From the NCBI GenBank assembly GCA_022843925.1, contig JALHMS010000026.1, positions 1-64,000 on the forward strand: a stretch of 64,000 nt of DNA, written 5' to 3'. The translations under genes were made by a program, and so were the position numbers. The notes below the pieces were generated by a model. That model had not been told where the DNA came from. It did no database searches and saw only the letters and a list, made by a program, of their open reading frames with translations. Of the stretch, positions 57,787-64,000 are shown piece after piece; the first letter of the stretch is position 1; every line of letters begins with the position of its first letter. The stretch is from Burkholderiales bacterium. GTDB taxonomy: Bacteria; Pseudomonadota; Gammaproteobacteria; Burkholderiales; Ga0077523.

Positions 57787-58257
57787 GTGTTCGATATCGG
57801 GTTCTCCGAATTCTTTGTGATCGGCATCGTGGCCTTGTTGGTCATCGGTCCCGAGCGCCTTCCGAAAGTGGCCCGCACAGCTGGTCACTTCTTCGGCCGG
57901 ATGCAGCGGTATGTGGCCGACGTCAAAGCTGACCTCAACCGCGAAATGGACGCCTCTGAACTACGGGACATCAAGAACACGGTCACGGAAGCTGCCAATT
58001 CGATGCAGGACGCCATGCAATCCCACGTTGGCGAGATCAATCAAGAGATCAAGAAGGCCGAGGACGAGTTCGGAAAGCTGACGAACCCGATGTTGCATTT
58101 TGGCCTCGCCGGGGGAGCGCACGCTGCCGCGTCAACGTCGACCTCGATGGAATCGAGCGACGAGCCATCGCCGCAGTTGGATTTGGGTCTGGGTGGTGAT
58201 GATTCGGGTGCTTCAGCGGCGGGCAAAGATCCGGAGACCGTACGGGCGAGCAGTTGA
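57787..58257 (+). CDS. tatB: Twin-arginine translocase subunit TatB
   Basis: A 156-residue TatB with membrane helix (MFDIGFSEFFVIGIVALLVI), the GPERLP hinge, a long amphipathic helix and a Ser/Asp-rich tail. With TatC it forms the signal-peptide receptor. GTG 57787 is the start. Confidence 0.95.
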   Translation: MFDIGFSEFFVIGIVALLVIGPERLPKVARTAGHFFGRMQRYVADVKADLNREMDASELRDIKNTVTEAANSMQDAMQSHVGEINQEIKKAEDEFGKLTNPMLHFGLAGGAHAAASTSTSMESSDEPSPQLDLGLGGDDSGASAAGKDPETVRASS

Positions 58258-58333
58258 GCCTCGAACATAGCCAGCTCGATCGTTTGCGGCAGTACAAGCG
58301 ACCCGTCCATCTACAGTTCCGGATACTGCTTTC

Positions 58334-59068
58334 ATGACCCAGCAGGACACCTTCCTGTCCCACTTGATCGAGCTGCGCGACCGCCTCCTGAAGGCGCTCA
58401 TTGCGGTGATAATCGCATTCCTGCCCTGCTTTTTCTTTGCGCCGCAGCTCTACGACATCTTGGCGACCCCGTTGATGGCTGCCTTGCCGGAAGGGGCGCA
58501 CATGATCGCGACTGGCGTGGTCACGCCCTTTCTGGTGCCGGTGAAGGTCGCTTTGTTGGTCGCATTCTGCATGGCGCTCCCCATCGTCCTTTACCAAGCT
58601 TGGGCTTTCGTCGCGCCCGGACTCTACTCGCACGAGAAGCGATTCGTCCTCCCGTTGGTTGTGGCGAGCACTGTGCTGTTCTTCTCGGGAGTGGCGTTCT
58701 GTTACTTCTTCGTGTTCGGCGTCGTATTCAAGTTCGTTTATTCGATTGCTCCGAAGAGCATCGAGGTGGCGCCCGACATCGAGAATTACTTCAGCTTCGT
58801 TCTCGGGATGTTTGTCGCCTTCGGGGTGACGTTCGAAGTGCCGATTGCAGTGGTGCTGCTCGTCAAGATGAAGATGGTTTCGGTCGCCAAACTGCGGGAG
58901 ATTCGGCCATACGTCATCGTTGGCGCATTCGTCGTGGCCGCAGTCGTGACGCCTCCCGACGTGATCTCCCAGATCATGTTGGCCCTCCCTCTCTGGATGC
59001 TCTACGAGGTGGGCATCGTGGTGTCGACATTCATCGAAAAGCCGCAAGAGGAATCGAGCGCCGTCTAG
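58334..59068 (+). CDS. tatC: Twin-arginine translocase subunit TatC
   Basis: A 244-residue protein with six membrane helices. The family motifs HLIELRDRLLKAL and ALPIVLYQAWAFVAPGLYSHEKR, and a Glu in the fourth helix region (FGVTFEVP) are present. It binds the twin-arginine signal. It converges with the degP-like gene ten bases away. Confidence 0.96.
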   Translation: MTQQDTFLSHLIELRDRLLKALIAVIIAFLPCFFFAPQLYDILATPLMAALPEGAHMIATGVVTPFLVPVKVALLVAFCMALPIVLYQAWAFVAPGLYSHEKRFVLPLVVASTVLFFSGVAFCYFFVFGVVFKFVYSIAPKSIEVAPDIENYFSFVLGMFVAFGVTFEVPIAVVLLVKMKMVSVAKLREIRPYVIVGAFVVAAVVTPPDVISQIMLALPLWMLYEVGIVVSTFIEKPQEESSAV

Positions 59069-59077
59069 GCTCGGCCC

Positions 59078-60244
59078 TCAGTCCTCCTGGTTTCTCCTTG
59101 ACGGTGCGGGTCGTTTTCCCACGGTGACTTGGAGTTCGATTTTCTTGCCGTCTCGCGTCACCTGAAGGCGAGCGCTTTTTCCAGGGGCCAGGGCAGCCAC
59201 AAGGTTCAACATTGACGACGAGTCCGTGACCGGTTTGTCGTCCACCCCTGTAAGAATATCCCCAGGTTTGATGCCGGCACGGTCTGCCGGCCCGTTCCGA
59301 AGCACTCCGGCGATCAGGGTTCCCTCGGTCGATCCCATCTTGAAGGACTCGGCGAGTTCGATCGTCAATTCCTGAACCTCGACGCCAATCCAGCCGCGTA
59401 CCACGCTCCCAGACACGATGATCTGATCCATGACCTGTCGTGCCAGACTGACCGGGATGGCGAATCCGATGCCCATGCTACCCCCACTTCGCGAGTAGAT
59501 GGCGCTATTGATCCCCACGAGGTTGCCGCTACTGTCCACCAGCGCTCCTCCTGAGTTGCCCGGATTGATCGCGGCATCTGTCTGGATGAAGTTTTCGAAC
59601 GTATTGATTCCGAGGTGGCTCCGCCCGACTGCGCTGACTATCCCCATCGTGACTGTCTGACCGACCCCGAACGGATTCCCGATCGCCAGCACGACATCCC
59701 CAACCTGCATGGTCTCAGCCTGCCCGAAGGTCACCGCAGGCAGGTTGGCCCCGTCGACACGCAGGACTGCCAGATCTGTCTCAGGATCCGTTCCGACAAG
59801 CTTTGCTCGCAGCTTCCGCCCGTCCGCCAAGGCGATGTCGATCTCTTCGGCGGCCTCGATCACATGGTGGTTCGTCAGGATGAATCCCTCCGCCCCGACG
59901 ATCACCCCTGATCCCAAACTGGATGCCCGCTGTGGTTCGTCCTCCAACTGTTCTCCGAAGAAGCGCCGGAAAAGCGGATCGTTCAAGAGTGGGTGCCTGG
60001 ACGTCCTGACATCCTTGCTGGTGAAGATGTTCACTACTGACGGCATTGCCTTGTTGGCAGCCTCTCGATAGGACGCCGCGTGATGAGCAGCTCCCTGCTG
60101 AATGGCTGCTTCTCGAATGGTGACCACGCTGCCCCCACTGCTAGTGGAGATCGTCACGATATCCGGTCGGAACGTACTGAGAACGAAAAGCACACCCAAC
60201 GAGGCAGTTACCGCTTGGGAGAAGATAAGCCAGTGTTTCCACAT
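59078..60244 (-). CDS. DegS/DegP-like periplasmic serine protease
   Basis: A 388-residue HtrA protein. An N-terminal membrane anchor (about residues 5-23) leads to a trypsin-like domain with His127 (LTNHHVI), Asp157 (ETDLAV) and Ser231 (NPGNSGGAL), then one PDZ domain (about 290-375). One PDZ and a membrane anchor fit DegS/AlgW-type envelope-stress proteases, but no sigma-E regulator is nearby. It converges with tatC and diverges from rplM. Confidence 0.9.
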   Translation of the reverse strand: MWKHWLIFSQAVTASLGVLFVLSTFRPDIVTISTSSGGSVVTIREAAIQQGAAHHAASYREAANKAMPSVVNIFTSKDVRTSRHPLLNDPLFRRFFGEQLEDEPQRASSLGSGVIVGAEGFILTNHHVIEAAEEIDIALADGRKLRAKLVGTDPETDLAVLRVDGANLPAVTFGQAETMQVGDVVLAIGNPFGVGQTVTMGIVSAVGRSHLGINTFENFIQTDAAINPGNSGGALVDSSGNLVGINSAIYSRSGGSMGIGFAIPVSLARQVMDQIIVSGSVVRGWIGVEVQELTIELAESFKMGSTEGTLIAGVLRNGPADRAGIKPGDILTGVDDKPVTDSSSMLNLVAALAPGKSARLQVTRDGKKIELQVTVGKRPAPSRRNQED

Positions 60245-60348
60245 GAAATGATGCGGGCCTTCGTCAGCTAAACTCGCGCATTATGGTGTTTGGCCGTCCT
60301 CGGCGGGAAGCGCGCCGATTCGAAGCCCTGAGACTCGAATACGTTCGT

Positions 60349-60378
60349 TTGACAGGGGTTCGGTTATCTGCCTAAACT
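60349..60378 (+). promoter_or_regulatory. Sigma-70 promoter for rplM-rpsI
   Basis: TTGACA at 60349-60354 and TAAACT at 60373-60378 are 18 bases apart. The predicted RNA start is about 33 bases before the rplM ATG. The -35 is a perfect match, as expected for a ribosomal protein operon. Confidence 0.72.
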
Positions 60379-60417
60379 CACGCCCTTTCTGTTTCTGACT
60401 CTACAGGGATCTTCGAC

Positions 60418-60846
60418 ATGAAGACCTTCTCGGCGAAGCCGCATGAAGTCGTCCGCGATTGGTATGTGATTGACGCATCTGACAAGGTCCTGGGTCGCCT
60501 TGCTTCTCAGATCGCGCATCGTCTGCGCGGCAAGCACAAGCCGATCTTCACTCCGCACGTGGATACTGGGGATTTCATTGTGGTTGTGAATGCCCAGAAT
60601 CTACGGGTTACAGGGCAGAAAGCGCAGCAGAAAATGTATCACCGGCATTCCGGGTATCCAGGTGGGATTTATTCGACGACTTATAAGAAGATGCACGATC
60701 GATTTCCTGGACGTGTCCTCGAAATGGCCGTGAAGGGTATGTTGCCGAAGGGCCCCCTTGGTTATGCAATGATCAAGAAACTGAAGGTATACGCGGGCGG
60801 TGAGCACCCGCATACGGCCCAACAACCGAAGTTGTTGAACGTCTAG
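60418..60846 (+). CDS. rplM: 50S ribosomal protein L13
   Basis: A 142-residue L13. It starts [20 protein letters not shown], has the RHSGYPGGI motif, and ends in the usual [11 protein letters not shown]. It precedes rpsI by five bases, the universal pair. Confidence 0.97.
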   Translation: MKTFSAKPHEVVRDWYVIDASDKVLGRLASQIAHRLRGKHKPIFTPHVDTGDFIVVVNAQNLRVTGQKAQQKMYHRHSGYPGGIYSTTYKKMHDRFPGRVLEMAVKGMLPKGPLGYAMIKKLKVYAGGEHPHTAQQPKLLNV

Positions 60847-60851
60847 AGGGC

Positions 60852-61247
60852 ATGATGGCAACAGAGCAGAACAGAGGCACAGGTCGGCGAAAAAGCGCCG
60901 TCGCACGTGTGTTCATCAAGCCTGGCAGGGGAGATTTTCAGGTCAATGGGAAACACGTGGATGAGTTCTTTTCCCGTGAGACGGGCCGTATGGTGGTCCG
61001 CCAAGCCTTGGAAATTACCAACCACACGACAACCTTCGATATCTTGGTCAACGTGACGGGTGGCGGGGAGTCAGGTCAAGCTGGGGCTGTGAGACACGGT
61101 ATTGCGAGGGCACTTGTCGAATATGATTCGGCACTGAAGCCGGTCCTTCGGAAAGCCGGTCTGATTACGCGAGACGCTCGCGAAGTCGAGCGTAAGAAGG
61201 TTGGATTGCGGAAGGCACGGCGGCGTAAGCAGTTCTCGAAGCGCTAG
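60852..61247 (+). CDS. rpsI: 30S ribosomal protein S9
   Basis: A 131-residue S9 with the [11 protein letters not shown] motif, [14 protein letters not shown] and the basic tail [18 protein letters not shown] that reaches the P-site. ATG 60852 is directly followed by a second ATG at 60855, which may be the true start. Confidence 0.97.
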   Translation: MMATEQNRGTGRRKSAVARVFIKPGRGDFQVNGKHVDEFFSRETGRMVVRQALEITNHTTTFDILVNVTGGGESGQAGAVRHGIARALVEYDSALKPVLRKAGLITRDAREVERKKVGLRKARRRKQFSKR

Positions 61248-61268
61248 ACGCTTACGCGTCGAATTACG

Positions 61269-61300
61269 AAGGGGCCGCTTTTTGCGGCCCCTTTCGTTTT
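61269..61300 (+). terminator. Rho-independent terminator after rpsI
   Basis: A ten-base perfect stem (AAGGGGCCGC / GCGGCCCCTT) with a five-T loop is followed by TCGTTTT. It ends 22 bases after the rpsI stop and closes the rplM-rpsI operon. Confidence 0.9.
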
Positions 61301-61436
61301 CACTATTGAACTGATGGTGAGCGTACGTTGGGTTACCATTAACGTACCGAAGCTACCCTCGTGATCGGATCCTCGAAGCGCTCTGACCGATGATCGGGCC
61401 TTCTTGGTAGAGTTTTCGGGGGGGCGGATTGGTGCA

Positions 61437-61889
61437 ATGTCCGTCACGGCACTTTTCGATGACAGGTCCTATCTCCAGATGGCAGATCAACCAACACCTC
61501 GATCGCACATCACGCCTGGCATGGTTGTTCTCGGTGATGTCGTGTTCGACGGGCACTTGATTGTCGATGGGAAAATCTGCGGAAGCGTGTCCAGTAGTGG
61601 AAGCTCCGCGAGTTGTGTGTCGGTACTTCCCAACGGATGTATAGATGGAAATCTCAGGGCTCAAACAGTCATTGTCGCTGGAAGTGTTCACGGATCAGTT
61701 CAGTCGACGGAGCGAACCACGGTGCTACTCGGGGCTCAGATCCAAGGAGACGTGCGTTACTCCTCGCTCGAGGTTCAAATAGGTGCTCTAGTTTCCGGTC
61801 GTTTCATTCGGGAGGAGTCGGAGTCGTCGGCAAAGGTGGTTGTTTTAAAGTCGACTTCGCTCGATGGTTTTGGCGCGGCTAACCTGTAG
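61437..61889 (+). CDS. Bactofilin
   Basis: A 150-residue bactofilin (DUF583): GDVVFDGHLIVDGKICGSVS and the repeated beta-helix pattern GxVxGxV (SVLPNGCIDGNL; VAGSVHGSV). Bactofilins polymerise into filaments that support cell shape or place other proteins. ATG 61437 is chosen as the first in a protein-like frame; ATG 61479 is possible. It precedes erpA by 45 bases, a pairing also seen in other betaproteobacteria. Confidence 0.88.
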   Translation: MSVTALFDDRSYLQMADQPTPRSHITPGMVVLGDVVFDGHLIVDGKICGSVSSSGSSASCVSVLPNGCIDGNLRAQTVIVAGSVHGSVQSTERTTVLLGAQIQGDVRYSSLEVQIGALVSGRFIREESESSAKVVVLKSTSLDGFGAANL

Positions 61890-61934
61890 CCCGTGCAGTT
61901 TTCATATCAAGAGAAGTACCGTAAGGAGTCAAAC

Positions 61935-62285
61935 ATGAATGCGCTTTCGCCGGCACCTGAACCAATCTTGTTCACGAAGAATGCTGCTTCCAAGGTCAGA
62001 ACACTCATCGAAGATGAAGGAAATGATCACTTGAAGCTCCGTGTTTTCGTCACTGGTGGCGGTTGCTCCGGGTTCCAATATGGGTTCTCTTTCGAAGAGG
62101 CTGCTCAGGAGGATGACACCGCGCTTGAGAAGGACGGTGTCACCCTATTGATCGATCCGATGAGTTACCAGTACTTGGTAGGCGCCGAGATCGACTACCA
62201 AGAGAACGTTGAGGGAGCTCAGTTTGTGATCAGGAATCCGAATGCAACCTCTACTTGTGGATGTGGTTCATCTTTTTCGGCGTGA
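61935..62285 (+). CDS. erpA: Iron-sulphur cluster insertion protein ErpA
   Basis: A 116-residue A-type Fe-S carrier. The three cluster Cys are in GGGCSGFQY and [25 protein letters not shown] is the family core. AAGGAG lies seven bases before the ATG at 61935. It delivers clusters to essential proteins. It is the last intact gene before the insertion-sequence remains. Confidence 0.96.
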   Translation: MNALSPAPEPILFTKNAASKVRTLIEDEGNDHLKLRVFVTGGGCSGFQYGFSFEEAAQEDDTALEKDGVTLLIDPMSYQYLVGAEIDYQENVEGAQFVIRNPNATSTCGCGSSFSA

Positions 62286-62329
62286 CACTTCCTGGTTTTC
62301 GCGGGGCAGAAATGCACCGCTTTAGAGTG

Positions 62330-62758
62330 TGAGCCAGAACAGCAAGGCTGGCACTTTGGGTTGACGATAGGTGTTGGTTTCGAACTCCGCTGGCGGGATA
62401 CTGCCGACCGGCGCCAGGGATGGTTGATCCACAACACCGAACAGTAGCGTGATCGGCTCCACCGCTGACGTGTTTTTTCAGGGCCCACGGGGTTTGATCA
62501 TGTCGGTCTTGTACAGCCCATTTCCCTCCGCCGATGCGTTGTTCACCTGTCAGCACTGCAACCTGCAGAGGGCTCGTACCCGCTCAACCAACCACTTGCC
62601 GTAGCGGATCCAAACACGGGGCGAGCCTCCGTCCGACCGGTGGATCAGGCTCGTGTCCCGGATGGGTTTTCGGGTGTGCGGCGCCTCCGCAAGCGAGGTG
62701 AGCACGAACTCGGTGTGCACCGAACGTAACCGGTACCCACCGGCGTCGTATACGCGAC
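62330..62758 (-). pseudogene. Decayed IS3-family transposase (C-terminal part)
   Basis: Pieces of an IS3-type OrfB are readable on the minus strand: TEFVLTSLAEAPHTRKPI, SLIHRSDGGS, then LYKTDMIKPRGP with an internal stop, and near the end VGSIPPAEFETNTYRQ. These match in order the DDE-domain and C-terminal motifs of IS3 transposases (HHSDRGSQY, GLYKTE, PPAEFE). Stops and frameshifts break it throughout, so it is not active. Confidence 0.75.
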
Positions 62759-62761
62759 CGC

Positions 62762-62965
62762 CTACCTGTGCAAGGCTGACTGCATTGGGTTCGCTTCGAA
62801 GTGCTGCTTCCACTGCCGCACCGTGAAGTCCGGCCACCTTGGACGCCCGATGCCGGTCGACCCACTGGAGCGCGTCGACTAAGTAGTCTTACGGGTCGAT
62901 CTTGTGCAGCCTGCAGGCCGCGATCAGGCTGTGCAGGATGTGACCGACCCTGCCTCGATTCCACG
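62762..62965 (-). pseudogene. IS66 TnpC C-terminal fragment
   Basis: On the minus strand the C-terminus of IS66 TnpC can be read: HILHSLIAACRLHKIDP, stop, DYLVDALQWVDRHRASKVA, then after a frame change RQWKQHFEANPMQSALHR. The in-frame TAA stands where family members have Tyr. Nothing else of the IS66 element (tnpA, tnpB) is present. It is wedged between two IS3-type remains. Confidence 0.75.
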
Positions 62966-62974
62966 TACACCAGG

Positions 62975-63837
62975 CTACGCAGCCATGAGGCGGCGTTCTT
63001 CGTCGAAAGGCGTTCGGTAGCCGATCGAGGAATGCAATCGCTCGCGATCGCAAAAGCCTTCAGTCCAATCGACGATGTCCAGACGAGCTTGTGCGCGAGT
63101 CGGATGGCGGACCTGATACACGCGCTCGACCTCCAGTGTCTTGAAGAAGCTTTCCATCGCCGCATTGTCCCAGCAATTGCCCTTCCGGCTCATCGAGGCC
63201 GTCATCCCCTAGGCCCGAATGAGTGCGCGGTAGGATCGACTCGTGTACTGACTGCCGCGATCGGTGTGCATGATCAGGCCGGGGCCGGGTTTGGACCGCC
63301 AGTAGGCGGACTTCAAGGCGTCGCAGACCAGAGCCGCCTGGATCCGCTCGTTCATCGACCAGCCGACGATCCTGCGCGTCGCCAGATCCATGACCACGGC
63401 CAAGTCCAGCCAGCACTCATCGATAGCCGCGTAGGTGATATCGGCAACCCATGCCTGCTTCACGCCCAGTCGTCGAAGCGACGATCCAGCAGGTTCGGTG
63501 CAGTCGGCTTCTCGTGATCCGAATCCGTGATTAGGCGATAGGGCCTGCGGTAGACGGGTCGCAGTCCCTGACGGTGCAGACTCTTGCGGATGCGCTCCCG
63601 CCCCACGGGCGGCCCCGATTCGCGAAGTTGCCGATGAATGCGCTCGCGTCCATAGGAGCGCCGACTTGCCCCATGAATGGCTGCGACCTGCGCATCAAGC
63701 CTCTCGCTTGCCATCGACCGTCGACTCGGTGTTCTCGTGCGCCACTGGCAGAAACCCATGCGTGAGACCTCGAGTTGCCGACACATCCGCCTGACGCTGA
63801 GTTGGTCGCGATGCGCTTCTATCCAGGCGTACCTCAC
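62975..63837 (-). pseudogene. IS3-family transposase OrfB, frameshifted
   Basis: The start GTG at 63837 overlaps the OrfA stop (GTGA), the normal IS3 arrangement. The first part (HRDQLSVRRMCRQLEVSRMG; YGRERIHRQLRESG) runs into a stop at 63460 after FDDWA because one base is missing. The DDE core continues in the next frame (KQAWVADITYAAIDECWLDL; MHTDRGSQYTSRSY), then a TAG follows RALIRA. The rest (MTASMSRKGNCWDNAAMESF) completes a typical IS3 transposase. Two defects mean it is inactive unless suppressed. Confidence 0.88.
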
Positions 63838-64000
63838 CCCGATTCCTTCGCGAAATACGCCGCCGCTTTCCTTACGATTTCGAGATCGAGCTTCGTGCTG
63901 GCAAGTTCGCGTCTCAACCGGCTCACCTCGGCCTCCAACTCGCTCACCGGACGCTTCACCGACACACCGTCGCCTTGCGACTGCGCCGGTACGCCCTTGC
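63834..64000 (-). CDS. IS3-family OrfA, C-terminal part (runs off the window)
   Basis: The last 55 residues of an OrfA: a leucine-zipper-like helix (VSELEAEVSRLRRELASTKL, then DLEIVRKAAAYFAKESG). The ending matches IS3-family OrfA proteins. Its stop overlaps the OrfB start. The N-terminal helix-turn-helix is outside the window. Confidence 0.85.
   Translation of the reverse strand, partial: KGVPAQSQGDGVSVKRPVSELEAEVSRLRRELASTKLDLEIVRKAAAYFAKESG

Overview
The window looks like chromosomal DNA of a high-GC betaproteobacterium. The evidence is the gene order murA-hisGDCBHAFIE-hinT-tatABC, rplM-rpsI, the mlaFEDCB-bolA-murA block, the rpoN-hpf-ptsN-hprK-rapZ block and the lptBAC-kdsC-kdsD block. 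The family cannot be fixed from this sequence alone. Two different kinds of mobile DNA lie at its two ends.

Bases 1 to about 8119 are the right-hand end of an integrative and conjugative element (ICE) of the PFGI-1/ICEclc type. Reading leftwards on the minus strand there is a BisR-sized regulator, AlpA, ParA, a small protein in the position of ICEclc shi, a ParB-like protein, a DUF2857 protein and the start of a STY4528-type replication protein. Two related LysR regulators point away from each other and flank a broken exbD fragment next to a Fur-box-like site. An 18-base copy of a tRNA-Gly 3' end at 8102-8119 is the likely attR, so the host chromosome starts there.

From 8120 to 23.3 kb lie host genes: a LOV-GGDEF diguanylate cyclase, mutY, a LON-domain protein, ubiX, an adhesin-E-like protein, the PTS-Ntr/RapZ/RpoN group, LPS transport (lptC, lptA, lptB), Kdo synthesis (kdsC, kdsD) and a Kef-type antiporter. 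From 23.3 to 43.7 kb is an MSHA-like pilus/secretion locus: secretin MshL, ATPase MshE with c-di-GMP-binding motifs, MshG, MshI/J/K/N homologues, an ExeA-like ATPase with a SPOR tail, and four prepilin-like proteins. A histidine kinase, a sigma-54-dependent response regulator and the two halves of an ABC transporter are interleaved with it. Two pseudopilin genes have good sigma-54 (-24/-12) promoter matches about 40-50 bases before their starts, which fits control by the local response regulator.

From 43.8 to 62.3 kb are plus-strand housekeeping operons (mla, a YadGH-type ABC exporter, bolA, murA, his, hinT, tat), a minus-strand DegS/DegP-like protease, rplM-rpsI with promoter and terminator, a bactofilin and erpA. 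From 62.3 kb to the end is a cluster of insertion-sequence remains: a decayed IS3-type transposase, the tail of an IS66 TnpC and a second IS3-type element with a frameshift and a stop.
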